Part shown: positions 49,052 to 57,766 of the stretch, piece after piece
Numbering within the stretch: position 1 is the stretch's first letter
Layout: every line of letters begins with the position of its first letter
NCBI GenBank assembly: GCA_030679955.1
Contig: JAUXSF010000024.1
Coordinates: forward strand, 84,450 to 148,449
DNA: 64,000 nucleotides
Direction of reading: 5' to 3'
Origin: Chlamydiales bacterium
GTDB taxonomy: Bacteria; Chlamydiota; Chlamydiia; Chlamydiales; JAJFMA01
The notes under the pieces: generated by a model
Seen by the model: the letters and a program-made list of their open reading frames with translations, nothing else
Told to the model about the DNA's origin: nothing
Databases searched by the model: none
Made by a program: the position numbers and the translations under genes

Positions 49052-50586
49052 TTGACACCCGTGAGAAAATCAAAGGCCTTATTAAGAGGCTTGATGTCGA
49101 TAGTGCGAAATCGTTCGATGTCAGCAGGACGAATGATCTTGAATATTTTGACGACTATAATACCAATCAATGCGTATAGAAATGCCAAGCCAAATAAACC
49201 TAGAAGATTAGGTCTCGGCCAAATGTAATATAACATGCCAGCTAGTGCAAAGGCTGTTACAAAAATACGTGCCAGAAACGAAATAGGAAGATAAATACCG
49301 CCCACAAGGCGTCTGATGACTATAATCTTCAAAGGCAGAGTTATGACAAATGTGAGGGCTTTGGCAGCCATGGCACCAACCAAAAAAAAGTACTTGATAA
49401 GAAAGTAATCAAGAATGAGGTTGACCACCAGTTGAACAGCATTCAACCACATGGTTTCTCCTACTTTCTCTACCGCTGTAATAGCCATCGATAGCGGAAT
49501 CCAGATCATGGGCAGTAGTTGGAATAGGGAAAAGAATGATGCTATAGGTCCCGCGGGGGCCATATCTTTACCGTAAACAACCACAACTGTTGCAGGGCTG
49601 AAAAAGAATCCAAAGCACGCTAGTGGCACTGTGACAAGTATGAGGACCTGGTAGACACCCTTTGTCAAGTCGGCAATGCTTTCCTTATTCCGAGTGTAAG
49701 CCTCGGCAAAAGCGGAGGTAAATAACGTATGCAAGGCCATGGGAACAAAGTTTAGTAACAAGTTAGCCAAAGTGAATCCCAACGAGTAGTATCCCACCAT
49801 GGCTGGAGTGACGAAGTATCCTAGGAAAAATATCTCTGAATACTGCTGTAGGAGTTTATTGGTCATGGCATTAAACATCATTGGCAATGTCAGGCGTAGC
49901 ACACGGCCTCGACCAATGCCAGGAAGTGATGTATTCGCTTCCCACACACTCAGATAGCGCTTGAGCTTGATCAAGCTAATCACGGCCATAGCTGCAATTG
50001 ATGAGCTATATGCTATCAAAACGGCGTTCACTCCATAGCTATCTGTGTGCCCCAGCCATAGCAACCAACCTAAAAACAGTAGTGCTTGTCCGACGCTTGT
50101 GATGGCAAGAAAACGCGCCATAAATAGCGCTGTAAAGAGGTTGTTTAAGTACTCTTTGGTAAGCAACATGCCGGTAAAAAAGAGCAGGGCGGCGATGTAA
50201 ATGCTAAATGGAATGTGAAAAAGTTCCCCTAGAGAGGAAGAGAAAATATAGGCCGTCAACCCCAAACCTGTGAGGGCGGCTAGCTGCAGGAATAACGAGT
50301 TGCGGAGGAAGCGCTTTAATCCAGGGCGATTTTTGTCGCGAATAAGCTCCGGCACAAAGCGTAGCAAGGCCGTATTTAGACCCATGGCGCAGATGACCAT
50401 AAAGTAATCTGCAATGCTGGATAGCAGGGAATAAATACCATAGTTGGTTGGTCCGAGGCCCCTGACAATAAAAATGGAAATTACAAAATAGAGAAAAAAT
50501 GTCAGCAGCTTGCCGACTAACAGCCATGGCACTGAGGACATTGCGTCGCGAGAAAAAAAGGCTCCAGAGTTTGCTGGTTCCGTCAT
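49048..50586 (-). CDS. Wzx-like polysaccharide flippase
   Basis: A 512-aa MATE/MOP-superfamily exporter with about 12-14 membrane segments that moves undecaprenyl-linked repeat units across the inner membrane. The start matches the polysaccharide-synthase family: SVPWLLVGKLLTFFLYFVIS, FIVRGLGPTNYGIYSLLSSI and GLNTALLRFVPELI. Gene order (flippase, Wza-like, Wzc-like) is that of a Wzx/Wzy-dependent locus. No clear ribosome site was found at the ATG. Confidence 0.92.
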   Translation of the reverse strand: MTEPANSGAFFSRDAMSSVPWLLVGKLLTFFLYFVISIFIVRGLGPTNYGIYSLLSSIADYFMVICAMGLNTALLRFVPELIRDKNRPGLKRFLRNSLFLQLAALTGLGLTAYIFSSSLGELFHIPFSIYIAALLFFTGMLLTKEYLNNLFTALFMARFLAITSVGQALLFLGWLLWLGHTDSYGVNAVLIAYSSSIAAMAVISLIKLKRYLSVWEANTSLPGIGRGRVLRLTLPMMFNAMTNKLLQQYSEIFFLGYFVTPAMVGYYSLGFTLANLLLNFVPMALHTLFTSAFAEAYTRNKESIADLTKGVYQVLILVTVPLACFGFFFSPATVVVVYGKDMAPAGPIASFFSLFQLLPMIWIPLSMAITAVEKVGETMWLNAVQLVVNLILDYFLIKYFFLVGAMAAKALTFVITLPLKIIVIRRLVGGIYLPISFLARIFVTAFALAGMLYYIWPRPNLLGLFGLAFLYALIGIIVVKIFKIIRPADIERFRTIDIKPLNKAFDFLTGVK

Positions 50587-50643
50587 CGTTAAGCCGATTA
50601 TGCTTCTGACGGGCCCAAAGGACCCTCAACTATTAGAGGATAA

Positions 50644-50667
50644 TACCTGGGGCTAATGCCCCAGGTT
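50644..50667. other. Intra-operon hairpin
   Basis: ACCTGGGGC pairs perfectly with GCCCCAGGT around TAAT. It lies in the 96-nt gap between the second Wza-like gene and the flippase. No T run follows on the minus strand, so it is more likely an mRNA processing or stability element than a terminator. Confidence 0.6.
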
Positions 50668-50682
50668 AATTTTTGACCCCAC

Positions 50683-52026
50683 TTACGGTACGAAGACAAC
50701 TGGTGGAGGAACGAGTCCACTCTGAACTGAGTTAGGAATTACGTTCACGCTGTCATTAGCACTTGTGCCAGAGATCGACGCCCATGAGTTTGTACCGGCA
50801 TTAGAAGCAGCTGTCGATACAAAGACTCGCACGGCGTACTGGACAATCTCTCGCAGTAGAGTGAATCTTCTAGCTGGCACATATACGATATCGCCTGGCT
50901 TAAGTAGGAAATCTGGTTCACAACCTTTAAAGATCAGGTTGATGTCAATGTAGAAGGCATAAGGTTCCTTTAGGGATCCGCGGATAACCACTGCTCGAGA
51001 ACTTGCGTTAAAAGTGGTACCGCCAGCCAGAGCAATTGCCTCAGCTAAGCTAACCTTATTGATGTAGCCGAGAGCTGATGGTATGGCTACTTCGCCCAAA
51101 ACAAAAATTTCTTTTTCCAAAGAGCTTGGTATGTAGATGTAATCACCCGCCTGTAGGGCAATGTCAGCCGAAACATCCCCGTCTACAACCAACTTGCGGA
51201 AATCGACTGGAACATACTCGCCTTTACGCAATAAAAAGGAGTGATCAAGGTCAGCTAGATCCACCGTACGGTTACGAAATAGTCCGGAAGGAAAACCACC
51301 AGAGCGAGCTAGGGCGGAGAGTAGCGTCTCACGACCTAAAAGTAATTTTTTACCGGGGATACTTACGGATCCCAATACTGTGTAGTACTCGCCACCAAAT
51401 TCAATTGGAGTGATTGTGACAAATGTGTAGCGGTAGATTTTTTGGATGCGTTCGTTCATTTCCTTACGAACTTTATCGATAGTCCTTCCTACCACCTTAA
51501 GAGTGCCCACGATTGGGTAGGTAATTTGTCCAGCGCTATCGACAATGACCTCGCGCTCGGTGTTCATTTCGCCATAGATGGATACCATTAGGCGGTCACC
51601 GATGTGTAGGCGGTAGCGAGCCTCCGGCTCCGGAACTGTCGTTACAAGTGCTCTTTGTTGTGGTTTCTCCACTAAATCAGAAGGCTCTTGTTGTCCTGGT
51701 AACGTGGGTTTAATGGGTGATACTTCACGAGCTTGCACAGCACCGCCCGCTCTAAACTCGTGGTATCCACCCTCGCCTTCTTGACGATAGCTTGTGTCGG
51801 GCCCTTTCCAAGCAGCTTTGCTGGGAGCTCCTTCGTATGTAGGAGGTCTAGAGGTCGCGCGGCCCGAGGAAGATTGCAATGAATCACCCTTAGGAGCGCC
51901 ACTTTTAACATCTCCACCAAAACCCGCAGCTTCGTGGGGCCAATCTTGCGCTTGTAGTGGCATAACATACCCACAAAGAAACAGCGCTGCTATCAGTAAA
52001 CCTATGCTACCTCTTGCCTTTCGCAT
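50683..52026 (-). CDS. Polysaccharide export protein (Wza/SLBB type), second copy
   Basis: A 447-aa outer-membrane export protein. The signal peptide is residues 1-27 (GLLIAALFLCGYVMPLQAQ). After a low-complexity linker comes the polysaccharide-export domain (RLHIGDRLMVSIYGEM, VDSAGQITYPIVGTLKVVGR). Two SLBB domains follow (FGGEYYTVLGSVSIPGKKLL; EKEIFVLGEVAIPSALGYIN), and an amphipathic end helix (REIVQYAVRVFVSTAA). The signal ends with no cysteine, so it is not a lipoprotein, unlike Wza proper. The ATG at 52026 with GGAGAG upstream is preferred; the longer frame overlaps the upstream gene. Confidence 0.9.
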   Translation of the reverse strand: MRKARGSIGLLIAALFLCGYVMPLQAQDWPHEAAGFGGDVKSGAPKGDSLQSSSGRATSRPPTYEGAPSKAAWKGPDTSYRQEGEGGYHEFRAGGAVQAREVSPIKPTLPGQQEPSDLVEKPQQRALVTTVPEPEARYRLHIGDRLMVSIYGEMNTEREVIVDSAGQITYPIVGTLKVVGRTIDKVRKEMNERIQKIYRYTFVTITPIEFGGEYYTVLGSVSIPGKKLLLGRETLLSALARSGGFPSGLFRNRTVDLADLDHSFLLRKGEYVPVDFRKLVVDGDVSADIALQAGDYIYIPSSLEKEIFVLGEVAIPSALGYINKVSLAEAIALAGGTTFNASSRAVVIRGSLKEPYAFYIDINLIFKGCEPDFLLKPGDIVYVPARRFTLLREIVQYAVRVFVSTAASNAGTNSWASISGTSANDSVNVIPNSVQSGLVPPPVVFVP

Positions 52027-52042
52027 CGTCACAAACTCTCCG

Positions 52043-53227
52043 TTATTGCAAGACTTGGTTAATATAGTACTGTGCAGCAGAGCTGGTGAAGCCCGAGACA
52101 AAGGCATCTATGGCCAGTCTAATTAACGCTTTGCCAAAGCGAGCCTGCTGGTTGGGTACATATATAATATCCCCAGGTAATAGATACACGTCTTTGGCTT
52201 CAGCTGCTAACATAGCCATGAAGTCGGCGCGTATGACACATGGGCAATCGAGGTTGCCACGAATAATCAACACATCATGCCAATTTCCCCTGGCATAAGG
52301 ATCGGGGTTATTGGCACCGTAAACTGGTGATAGTGCGCCAATCAGCGATAGACCATCTTTAAAAGGTAGTGAACGACCCAGGAATGGCCCCATCATGTAG
52401 ACCTCGTCATCCAACGCCGAAGCGATGTAGACGTAGTCCCCGGGCTTCAGAAAAATGTTTTGGCTTTCGTCACCTTTGTAAATCAAGCTTGAAAAGTCAA
52501 TGTCTAGCCGTTTTTTATCCCGAACAATAAATGACTTAGTCAAGCTAGCAATACGCAAAGTGTTACCACGGTAACCACCATCGTTTAAGCCACCGGCTTC
52601 ACCAATGGCAGAGCGTAGGTCTACTGATGTTCTTAGTGGGTAGACGCCAGGTCGTACGACTTTCCCTAAGACCATGTAGTATTCGCCAGCTTTAACCTTA
52701 GGTACGACTGCAACACTTGGATGTGAATAAATTTTTTCGAGTCCTTTTTCTAGATCGGCAGCCAACTCTTCAGAGGTGCGCCCTTCTGCAGGTATGCCAT
52801 CTAGAAACTGGAAGTAAACCCGTCCATCTGGAGCAACAACTACTTCACCGGAACCGTTTTCCTCGCTAGTGAAGACAGATATTTCTAAAACATCACCTTT
52901 GGTGAGTCTATATGGCTCTGTCTCTTCCTGCAAGGCTTGCAGATATTCGGCAGGCACGGGCGCTTTGTCCGCGCTGTCATTGCCAAAACCGCAGTTGTCA
53001 GGCGCGAAGTCTACAATGATAGGTGGATAGTCAACCATGACGGGAGGTCTACGTTGAAACGGTTGTGTCATGCAACAACTAGGCGTAACCCTAACGGTGC
53101 AACATCCTGTTCTTTGGATGCTGCAAGAGTTAAAGAGTGAGGCACCGCAAAAAAGCAGTGCGAGCACACACAATAGTCGTACTAGGTAACTGTAACCGGT
53201 TCTAATATCTTGCGACAAAGACATCAT
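52043..53227 (-). CDS. Polysaccharide export lipoprotein (Wza type), cysteine-rich N-terminus
   Basis: A 394-aa secretin-like export protein that would form the outer-membrane pore. The N-terminus has a membrane signal (LVRLLCVLALLFCGASLFNSC) and a cysteine cluster (SCSIQRTGCC, then TPSCCM) where a lipid anchor would be attached. Then come the export domain (YRLTKGDVLEISVFTSEENG, VVAPDGRVYFQFLDG) and two SLBB domains (EYYMVLGKVVRPGVYPLRTS; DEVYMMGPFLG). The C-terminal amphipathic helix is ALIRLAIDAFVSGFTSSAA. The five cysteines are unusual for Wza and recall the disulfide-linked outer envelope of Chlamydiae. It precedes the other Wza-like gene by 16 nt. Confidence 0.9.
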   Translation of the reverse strand: MMSLSQDIRTGYSYLVRLLCVLALLFCGASLFNSCSIQRTGCCTVRVTPSCCMTQPFQRRPPVMVDYPPIIVDFAPDNCGFGNDSADKAPVPAEYLQALQEETEPYRLTKGDVLEISVFTSEENGSGEVVVAPDGRVYFQFLDGIPAEGRTSEELAADLEKGLEKIYSHPSVAVVPKVKAGEYYMVLGKVVRPGVYPLRTSVDLRSAIGEAGGLNDGGYRGNTLRIASLTKSFIVRDKKRLDIDFSSLIYKGDESQNIFLKPGDYVYIASALDDEVYMMGPFLGRSLPFKDGLSLIGALSPVYGANNPDPYARGNWHDVLIIRGNLDCPCVIRADFMAMLAAEAKDVYLLPGDIIYVPNQQARFGKALIRLAIDAFVSGFTSSAAQYYINQVLQ

Positions 53228-53245
53228 TTATAGCCTACTTTCGTG

Positions 53246-55396
53246 TCACTTCTTTCTCGAAAACAATGATCCCATGCGTGAAAAGACGCTACTGGATGCT
53301 CGCGCTCTTTTACTTTCGACTTGAACATGAACGTCATCCACGAAAATCTTAAGAGCTCTATTCAGGACTATGCCAACAGGCCAAATATCGGCGATCTCGC
53401 ATTCATGCAGGCTTGTGTCGACAAATCTTCTTGTGACTTTATTCGATCCAACCACAAACAGCACCTGGTCAGCGAGCTCGAGTGCGGCGGTGGCATAATC
53501 ACGGTCAACAATACCTGGAACATCAATAAGTATGATGTCATAGCGCTCACGCAGTTTTTGCATGAGCTGCGAAGTGTTGCCAGTGCGCAATAATGCTTTC
53601 AGATCATGCGTGGCATCAACATTTAAGTGTGGAACAGGCCCAGTGGCGATCACTTCGTCAATGTTCGCACGTCCTAACAAGAACTCTTCAATGGACTTAG
53701 CTGGTTGAGCAGTGTCATTGAAAAGTATGCTGCTAACTGGGTCCAAGTTCAAAATAACAACGGACTTGCCAAGTTTTTCCCAATACCGTGCTAGGCAGTA
53801 TGTAAGGGTACTTTTGCCTTCACCAGCTACTGAGCTCGTCACAGCTAGGCTGAAATGTGCATCCTTTGGTAAATGCCGCGAGAGCGCACTTTCCAAATGG
53901 CTGACATAGAATCTTAAACGCTCTTCTACCACACGATTGTTTAGTCCTGACATTTCAGGAATAGTCAACATGCATGGCACATTGTAAGATCTTTCGACCT
54001 CTTGAGGTGTACGCAGCTTATTATCGATAACTTCTAAGAATGCAGCAAAGGATAATCCGAAGCCGATACCTACTAAGAAGCCCAACAGTGGCAACAGATC
54101 AATAAGGATAGAGTCAGCTGGCTCAGCCCTGGTGGCATTGACATAGACATCAATGTCCCCTTTGCCGAGCTTCAACATCATCTCGGCAACTTTTAAGACC
54201 GACTCTGTTTGCTTCAAATTTTCTTCGTCGCGGAACTTTTGATCTGTCATACGAGCAAATTGTAGTTCATCTGCTGGCAAGTTAGATGTTTGGTCTTGCT
54301 GTCTTGCATAAGCGATTTCAAGATCTTCGCGTAACTTTTGTGATGAACGAACCTTTCCACGAAGGCCCACCAAGTCTAGGTTGAGCTGATCTTTAATAGG
54401 GTTCTTCTCGTATTGCTGATAGCCACTTGCATTACTGCCGCTTTGATCGTCGGTGTTTGGCTTTGAGAGCATTGTCTGCAGTTCGCGCATCTCTGCTTCT
54501 AGAACCTTTATCTTTGGGTTCTCAGGGGCGTATCTACTTTTCGCTTCTAACAATGCCAATTCAGTTTGTGCCAGACGACGCTTGAGAGGACTATCTTCTA
54601 CCGCCTGCTTGCTAACGATCTGGTCTGGTAAACGGGCTGCTTCGCGACGTAGGTTTTCAAATTCAATTAACAAGGCATTATAAGATGCGGTCGCATCTTG
54701 TAAGCGCTTTTCAGTATCTTGAATACCTCTTGTCACGACCAAGCCATCAGGAGTTACCTCCATGAAGGGATGCTCTTTTCGGAAAGTAGCGATCTCTTGA
54801 ATCTTTTGGTCGATCTTATCACGTGTGGACTGCGATTGCGCGCTAAGGTAATCATAAGCTGCTTTCAACTGTCTTTTAGCAAAGTCTTGAGCATCCTTAA
54901 CGACAACTGTTGCCAACGTGTTAGCAATGTCCATTGCTAAACTAGGATTGTCAGCAGAGACCTGGATATTGATCAGGTTGGAGTCACCCATAGGTGGCTT
55001 TACATCGATCATTTTCAGAAGCTGTTGCTCGGTAAGTTCCAATCCCAGGATCGATCGCACAGCGTTTAGGTGAGCAGGCAAGGTTACCATCTCTACCGCT
55101 GAGGCCATGGTAAAGTGGCCTAAAGGAAATCCTTCCGGCAATGTTCGGTCACTACCCGTTTCGAACATTAAGTAGGAATCTGCAACGTATATGCTTTGCA
55201 GGTATTGGCCAAAGAAGCCAAAACCAAAAGCAAATAGAATTGATGTGGCAAATACCAACCACAGCCTTCTTAGAATTCCGCGATAGATTTTTACTGGGTC
55301 GAATCTTGCCGCTAAATCTTCCAGGCCGGCTTTTCTGACTATAGTACGACCATCGCGATCGTCTATAGGCCTAGCCTCCATACCCTCTTCTGACAT
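53246..55396 (-). CDS. Wzc/GumC-like chain-length determinant with BY-kinase-type ATPase domain
   Basis: A 716-aa inner-membrane protein. The first membrane segment is LWLVFATSILFAFGFGFFG (about residue 47). A large periplasmic Wzz region with coiled coils follows, and the second membrane segment is SILIDLLPLLGFLVGIGFGL. The C-terminal cytoplasmic ATPase has SSVAGEGKST (Walker A, about 525), VVILNLDPV (Walker A') and YDIILIDVPGIVD (Walker B). The tail (RARASSSVFSRMGSLFSRKK) has no tyrosine cluster, so the usual autophosphorylation seems absent. The ATG at 55396 has GGGGGAG 5 nt upstream; a GTG at 55402 is less likely. It would control polymer length and couple polymerisation to the Wza pores. 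Confidence 0.92.
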   Translation of the reverse strand: MSEEGMEARPIDDRDGRTIVRKAGLEDLAARFDPVKIYRGILRRLWLVFATSILFAFGFGFFGQYLQSIYVADSYLMFETGSDRTLPEGFPLGHFTMASAVEMVTLPAHLNAVRSILGLELTEQQLLKMIDVKPPMGDSNLINIQVSADNPSLAMDIANTLATVVVKDAQDFAKRQLKAAYDYLSAQSQSTRDKIDQKIQEIATFRKEHPFMEVTPDGLVVTRGIQDTEKRLQDATASYNALLIEFENLRREAARLPDQIVSKQAVEDSPLKRRLAQTELALLEAKSRYAPENPKIKVLEAEMRELQTMLSKPNTDDQSGSNASGYQQYEKNPIKDQLNLDLVGLRGKVRSSQKLREDLEIAYARQQDQTSNLPADELQFARMTDQKFRDEENLKQTESVLKVAEMMLKLGKGDIDVYVNATRAEPADSILIDLLPLLGFLVGIGFGLSFAAFLEVIDNKLRTPQEVERSYNVPCMLTIPEMSGLNNRVVEERLRFYVSHLESALSRHLPKDAHFSLAVTSSVAGEGKSTLTYCLARYWEKLGKSVVILNLDPVSSILFNDTAQPAKSIEEFLLGRANIDEVIATGPVPHLNVDATHDLKALLRTGNTSQLMQKLRERYDIILIDVPGIVDRDYATAALELADQVLFVVGSNKVTRRFVDTSLHECEIADIWPVGIVLNRALKIFVDDVHVQVESKRARASSSVFSRMGSLFSRKK

Positions 55397-55525
55397 GGTC
55401 ACTCCCCCGTTCGTAGGTGGTCAGTGTTCGGTTTTGCGTTTGAATACATTGAGATCTCATTTTTGCCTAATTGTATGCAAACAATATCTTTTACTACTTA
55501 AAAGCTGGAAGACTTTTTCAGAAAT

Positions 55526-57637
55526 TTATTTGTTGAATATAGGCTTTTGAAGCTCTAGAGAGGCATTTTTCTCCAGATGATACACTTGTACACGACGTTT
55601 GTAATTGTCTGTAATTTGATAGACGCGTTTCATACCAGGCAACCCAATATTCATATATGGGTGCAGTTCGGGATTCACTTTCATGATGAATGGCTCATAC
55701 AAAACAAGCCATTGAGCGCCTTGTTCTCTGACAAACTCCACGACCTTGAACGGATCGTAGTGAATAATACGATTGATGGTTGGACGGTGTGCCAAAAATC
55801 CTGTGGTAGAGACAAATCCATAGCCATCGCCAACAATCTTGTCGTTCGGCGGAACATTCTGTTCTATCCATGAGGCCAAATCGCGATGGAAGGCGTAGCC
55901 TGATTCAACTTGATTACCCCGCCACACTGAGATGGCAATGCACATGAAAACAATAATTCCAACAGTTGTAGGATAGAAGTATGTTGCATACCCACTCCTG
56001 CCAATGAAAGCGCTAAGTGCCACCAAACCTGCGGCGCCAAAAAGGTGCACCGATAAAATTGCAGAAAAAAGAAAACGCGATTCCACATATAGCAGCGGGT
56101 AAACCACAAAAGGAAAGGCTAACAAGAGCACCCACGGCCATTCTGGGAGGAAAGTGCCGTTAACACTGCGAACAAATAGTGGAAACATGAAGGCAAAAAA
56201 CCACATTGGGGTCAAAAAGACTCCAGGAATACTCTTAAGGGTATGCAGAACGTTACTAGGAAAGCGTTTTGCCCACGTCCACAGTTGCTCAGAAATATCA
56301 GCCTGTTCTCTATAACCTTTGGCATATCGTCCCTCATAGCCATATACTTCCCTAGCGGAACTCATGGGGTCCAATTGCTCAGAGTACTTTTGTGTAAAAA
56401 CAGAGGTTTTCTTAAACAGCCCAGACTCATGCAACAACTCTTGGGAGGTAGTTGTATAGGCTACCACCAAGACACTAAAACCTAGCAATACGGCTTCTGT
56501 GGACTTATAGAAGTGCTTGGACCATGAGACAGCAATCTCTGCACGTTGATTTTGACGTGCCCTACGCGCGATAAACCATAGTCCAATCAACAACACAAGT
56601 ATGAGGATCAGCCCCTCGTTACGAACACAAAAATACACACCTAAACAAACGCCAGCTGTTGCCAATAGGGCATATGTGATCTGACGCCACCCTGCAATTG
56701 ACACAATAGCAACGCCGGTAGCTAATGCTAAGAGGTAAAAGGTCTCGGGCAATCCATTGCAAGAATGTCCAATTAAGCGAGGATGCAAGGCTGTTAGCCA
56801 ACCCACCAGCCAAGCAACTTTTTCCCCATAGAACCGGCGCGCCACCCACGCTACAGGCACCACCAACAGGATCCCAGGAACAATAGATGCGCCAATGGCG
56901 CTTTGTACGGGACTAAACCCCACCAAATAGAAGAGAGATTCCCAATAACAAAATGGGTTAAACCACCCCGAGGAGGCGTGCGCCCAATCACCCTGAGAAA
57001 TGGCTTGAGCTATCCAGCCGTACACTGCGGCATCTCCAAACACAGCTGTAGTCAACAACAGGTAGCTGAAACGTGCGACTGCTGCCACAGCAATAAGAGA
57101 AAGTATTTGATTACGAAGAGAAAAACCAAGACTGCGTTGAGCAAAGCGAAACTCGTTGCGGAAAGACTCTATGGCAGCCGGACGAAAAACACTGATGCGA
57201 TACCCCAGGAAAGCGACAATAGCGGCGGTTGCGACTCCGAAAAGTTTGGCAATATTAATCGCGAAAAGGCGCTCGATACTCATTTGATCGGTAAGAAATT
57301 GATATACAAATAAGAAGACCGAAGTGTTAACCATCATGGCAAGAAAGGCTACTCCAAAGTACTTAAGGCCTGTTGAGCGAGGCAGCGTTTTGCCGGCTAA
57401 TCCAAAAGTCCACAGACGATTCAGAGGATAGCTAACTAACGTCGCAATCAAACACGCTGTCAGCGAAATCAAAAACAGCGAAGCTGCACCAGTAGCACCG
57501 GTAAAGATCACTAATGTATTTGTTAGAGTAAAGTCGATGGCAGTATTGAGCAATCCGACACAAGAATAGCGGATCAACTGACGTAAGCCCTTGAACACCG
57601 CTTCGTCATTACGATCTGGCGACTCACTATCTGCCAC
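55526..57637 (-). CDS. GtrA-type flippase fused to a GT39/ArnT-type glycosyltransferase
   Basis: A 703-aa membrane protein. Residues about 12-155 are a GtrA domain of four helices (LIRYSCVGLLNTAIDFTLTN, VSYPLNRLWTFG), which elsewhere flips lipid-linked glucose. Residues about 180-600 are a GT-C glycosyltransferase with many membrane helices and acidic residues in the first loop: FGDAAVYGWIAQAISQGDWA, VAWLVGWLTALHPRLIGHS. The C-terminal about 150 residues are periplasmic. Together it could flip a polyprenyl-phosphate sugar and then transfer it on the periplasmic side. The start is a GTG with GGAGG 5-6 nt upstream. It is followed by the Wzc-like gene after 129 nt. Confidence 0.88.
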   Translation of the reverse strand: MADSESPDRNDEAVFKGLRQLIRYSCVGLLNTAIDFTLTNTLVIFTGATGAASLFLISLTACLIATLVSYPLNRLWTFGLAGKTLPRSTGLKYFGVAFLAMMVNTSVFLFVYQFLTDQMSIERLFAINIAKLFGVATAAIVAFLGYRISVFRPAAIESFRNEFRFAQRSLGFSLRNQILSLIAVAAVARFSYLLLTTAVFGDAAVYGWIAQAISQGDWAHASSGWFNPFCYWESLFYLVGFSPVQSAIGASIVPGILLVVPVAWVARRFYGEKVAWLVGWLTALHPRLIGHSCNGLPETFYLLALATGVAIVSIAGWRQITYALLATAGVCLGVYFCVRNEGLILILVLLIGLWFIARRARQNQRAEIAVSWSKHFYKSTEAVLLGFSVLVVAYTTTSQELLHESGLFKKTSVFTQKYSEQLDPMSSAREVYGYEGRYAKGYREQADISEQLWTWAKRFPSNVLHTLKSIPGVFLTPMWFFAFMFPLFVRSVNGTFLPEWPWVLLLAFPFVVYPLLYVESRFLFSAILSVHLFGAAGLVALSAFIGRSGYATYFYPTTVGIIVFMCIAISVWRGNQVESGYAFHRDLASWIEQNVPPNDKIVGDGYGFVSTTGFLAHRPTINRIIHYDPFKVVEFVREQGAQWLVLYEPFIMKVNPELHPYMNIGLPGMKRVYQITDNYKRRVQVYHLEKNASLELQKPIFNK

Positions 57638-57674
57638 TAGAACCTCCGAGCCGGATCATATGTCTGAAAGGAAT

Positions 57675-57740
57675 TAAACGTAAAGGCGCAAAGACACTCT
57701 ACATTATACGGACGAAGTGGACTTAGTGGAGGATATGGAC
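57675..57740. repeat. Solo F1 arm and F4 motif
   Basis: TTAAACGTAAAGGCGCAAAG (from 57675) is a single F1 arm; CGGACGAAGTGGACTTAGTG, then GAGGA (about 57708-57732), is the F4 motif. They lie between two minus-strand EPS genes. No inverted partner was found within the gap. Confidence 0.5.
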
Positions 57741-57766
57741 CTTATGAACAAGGGTTGATCAGAAGG

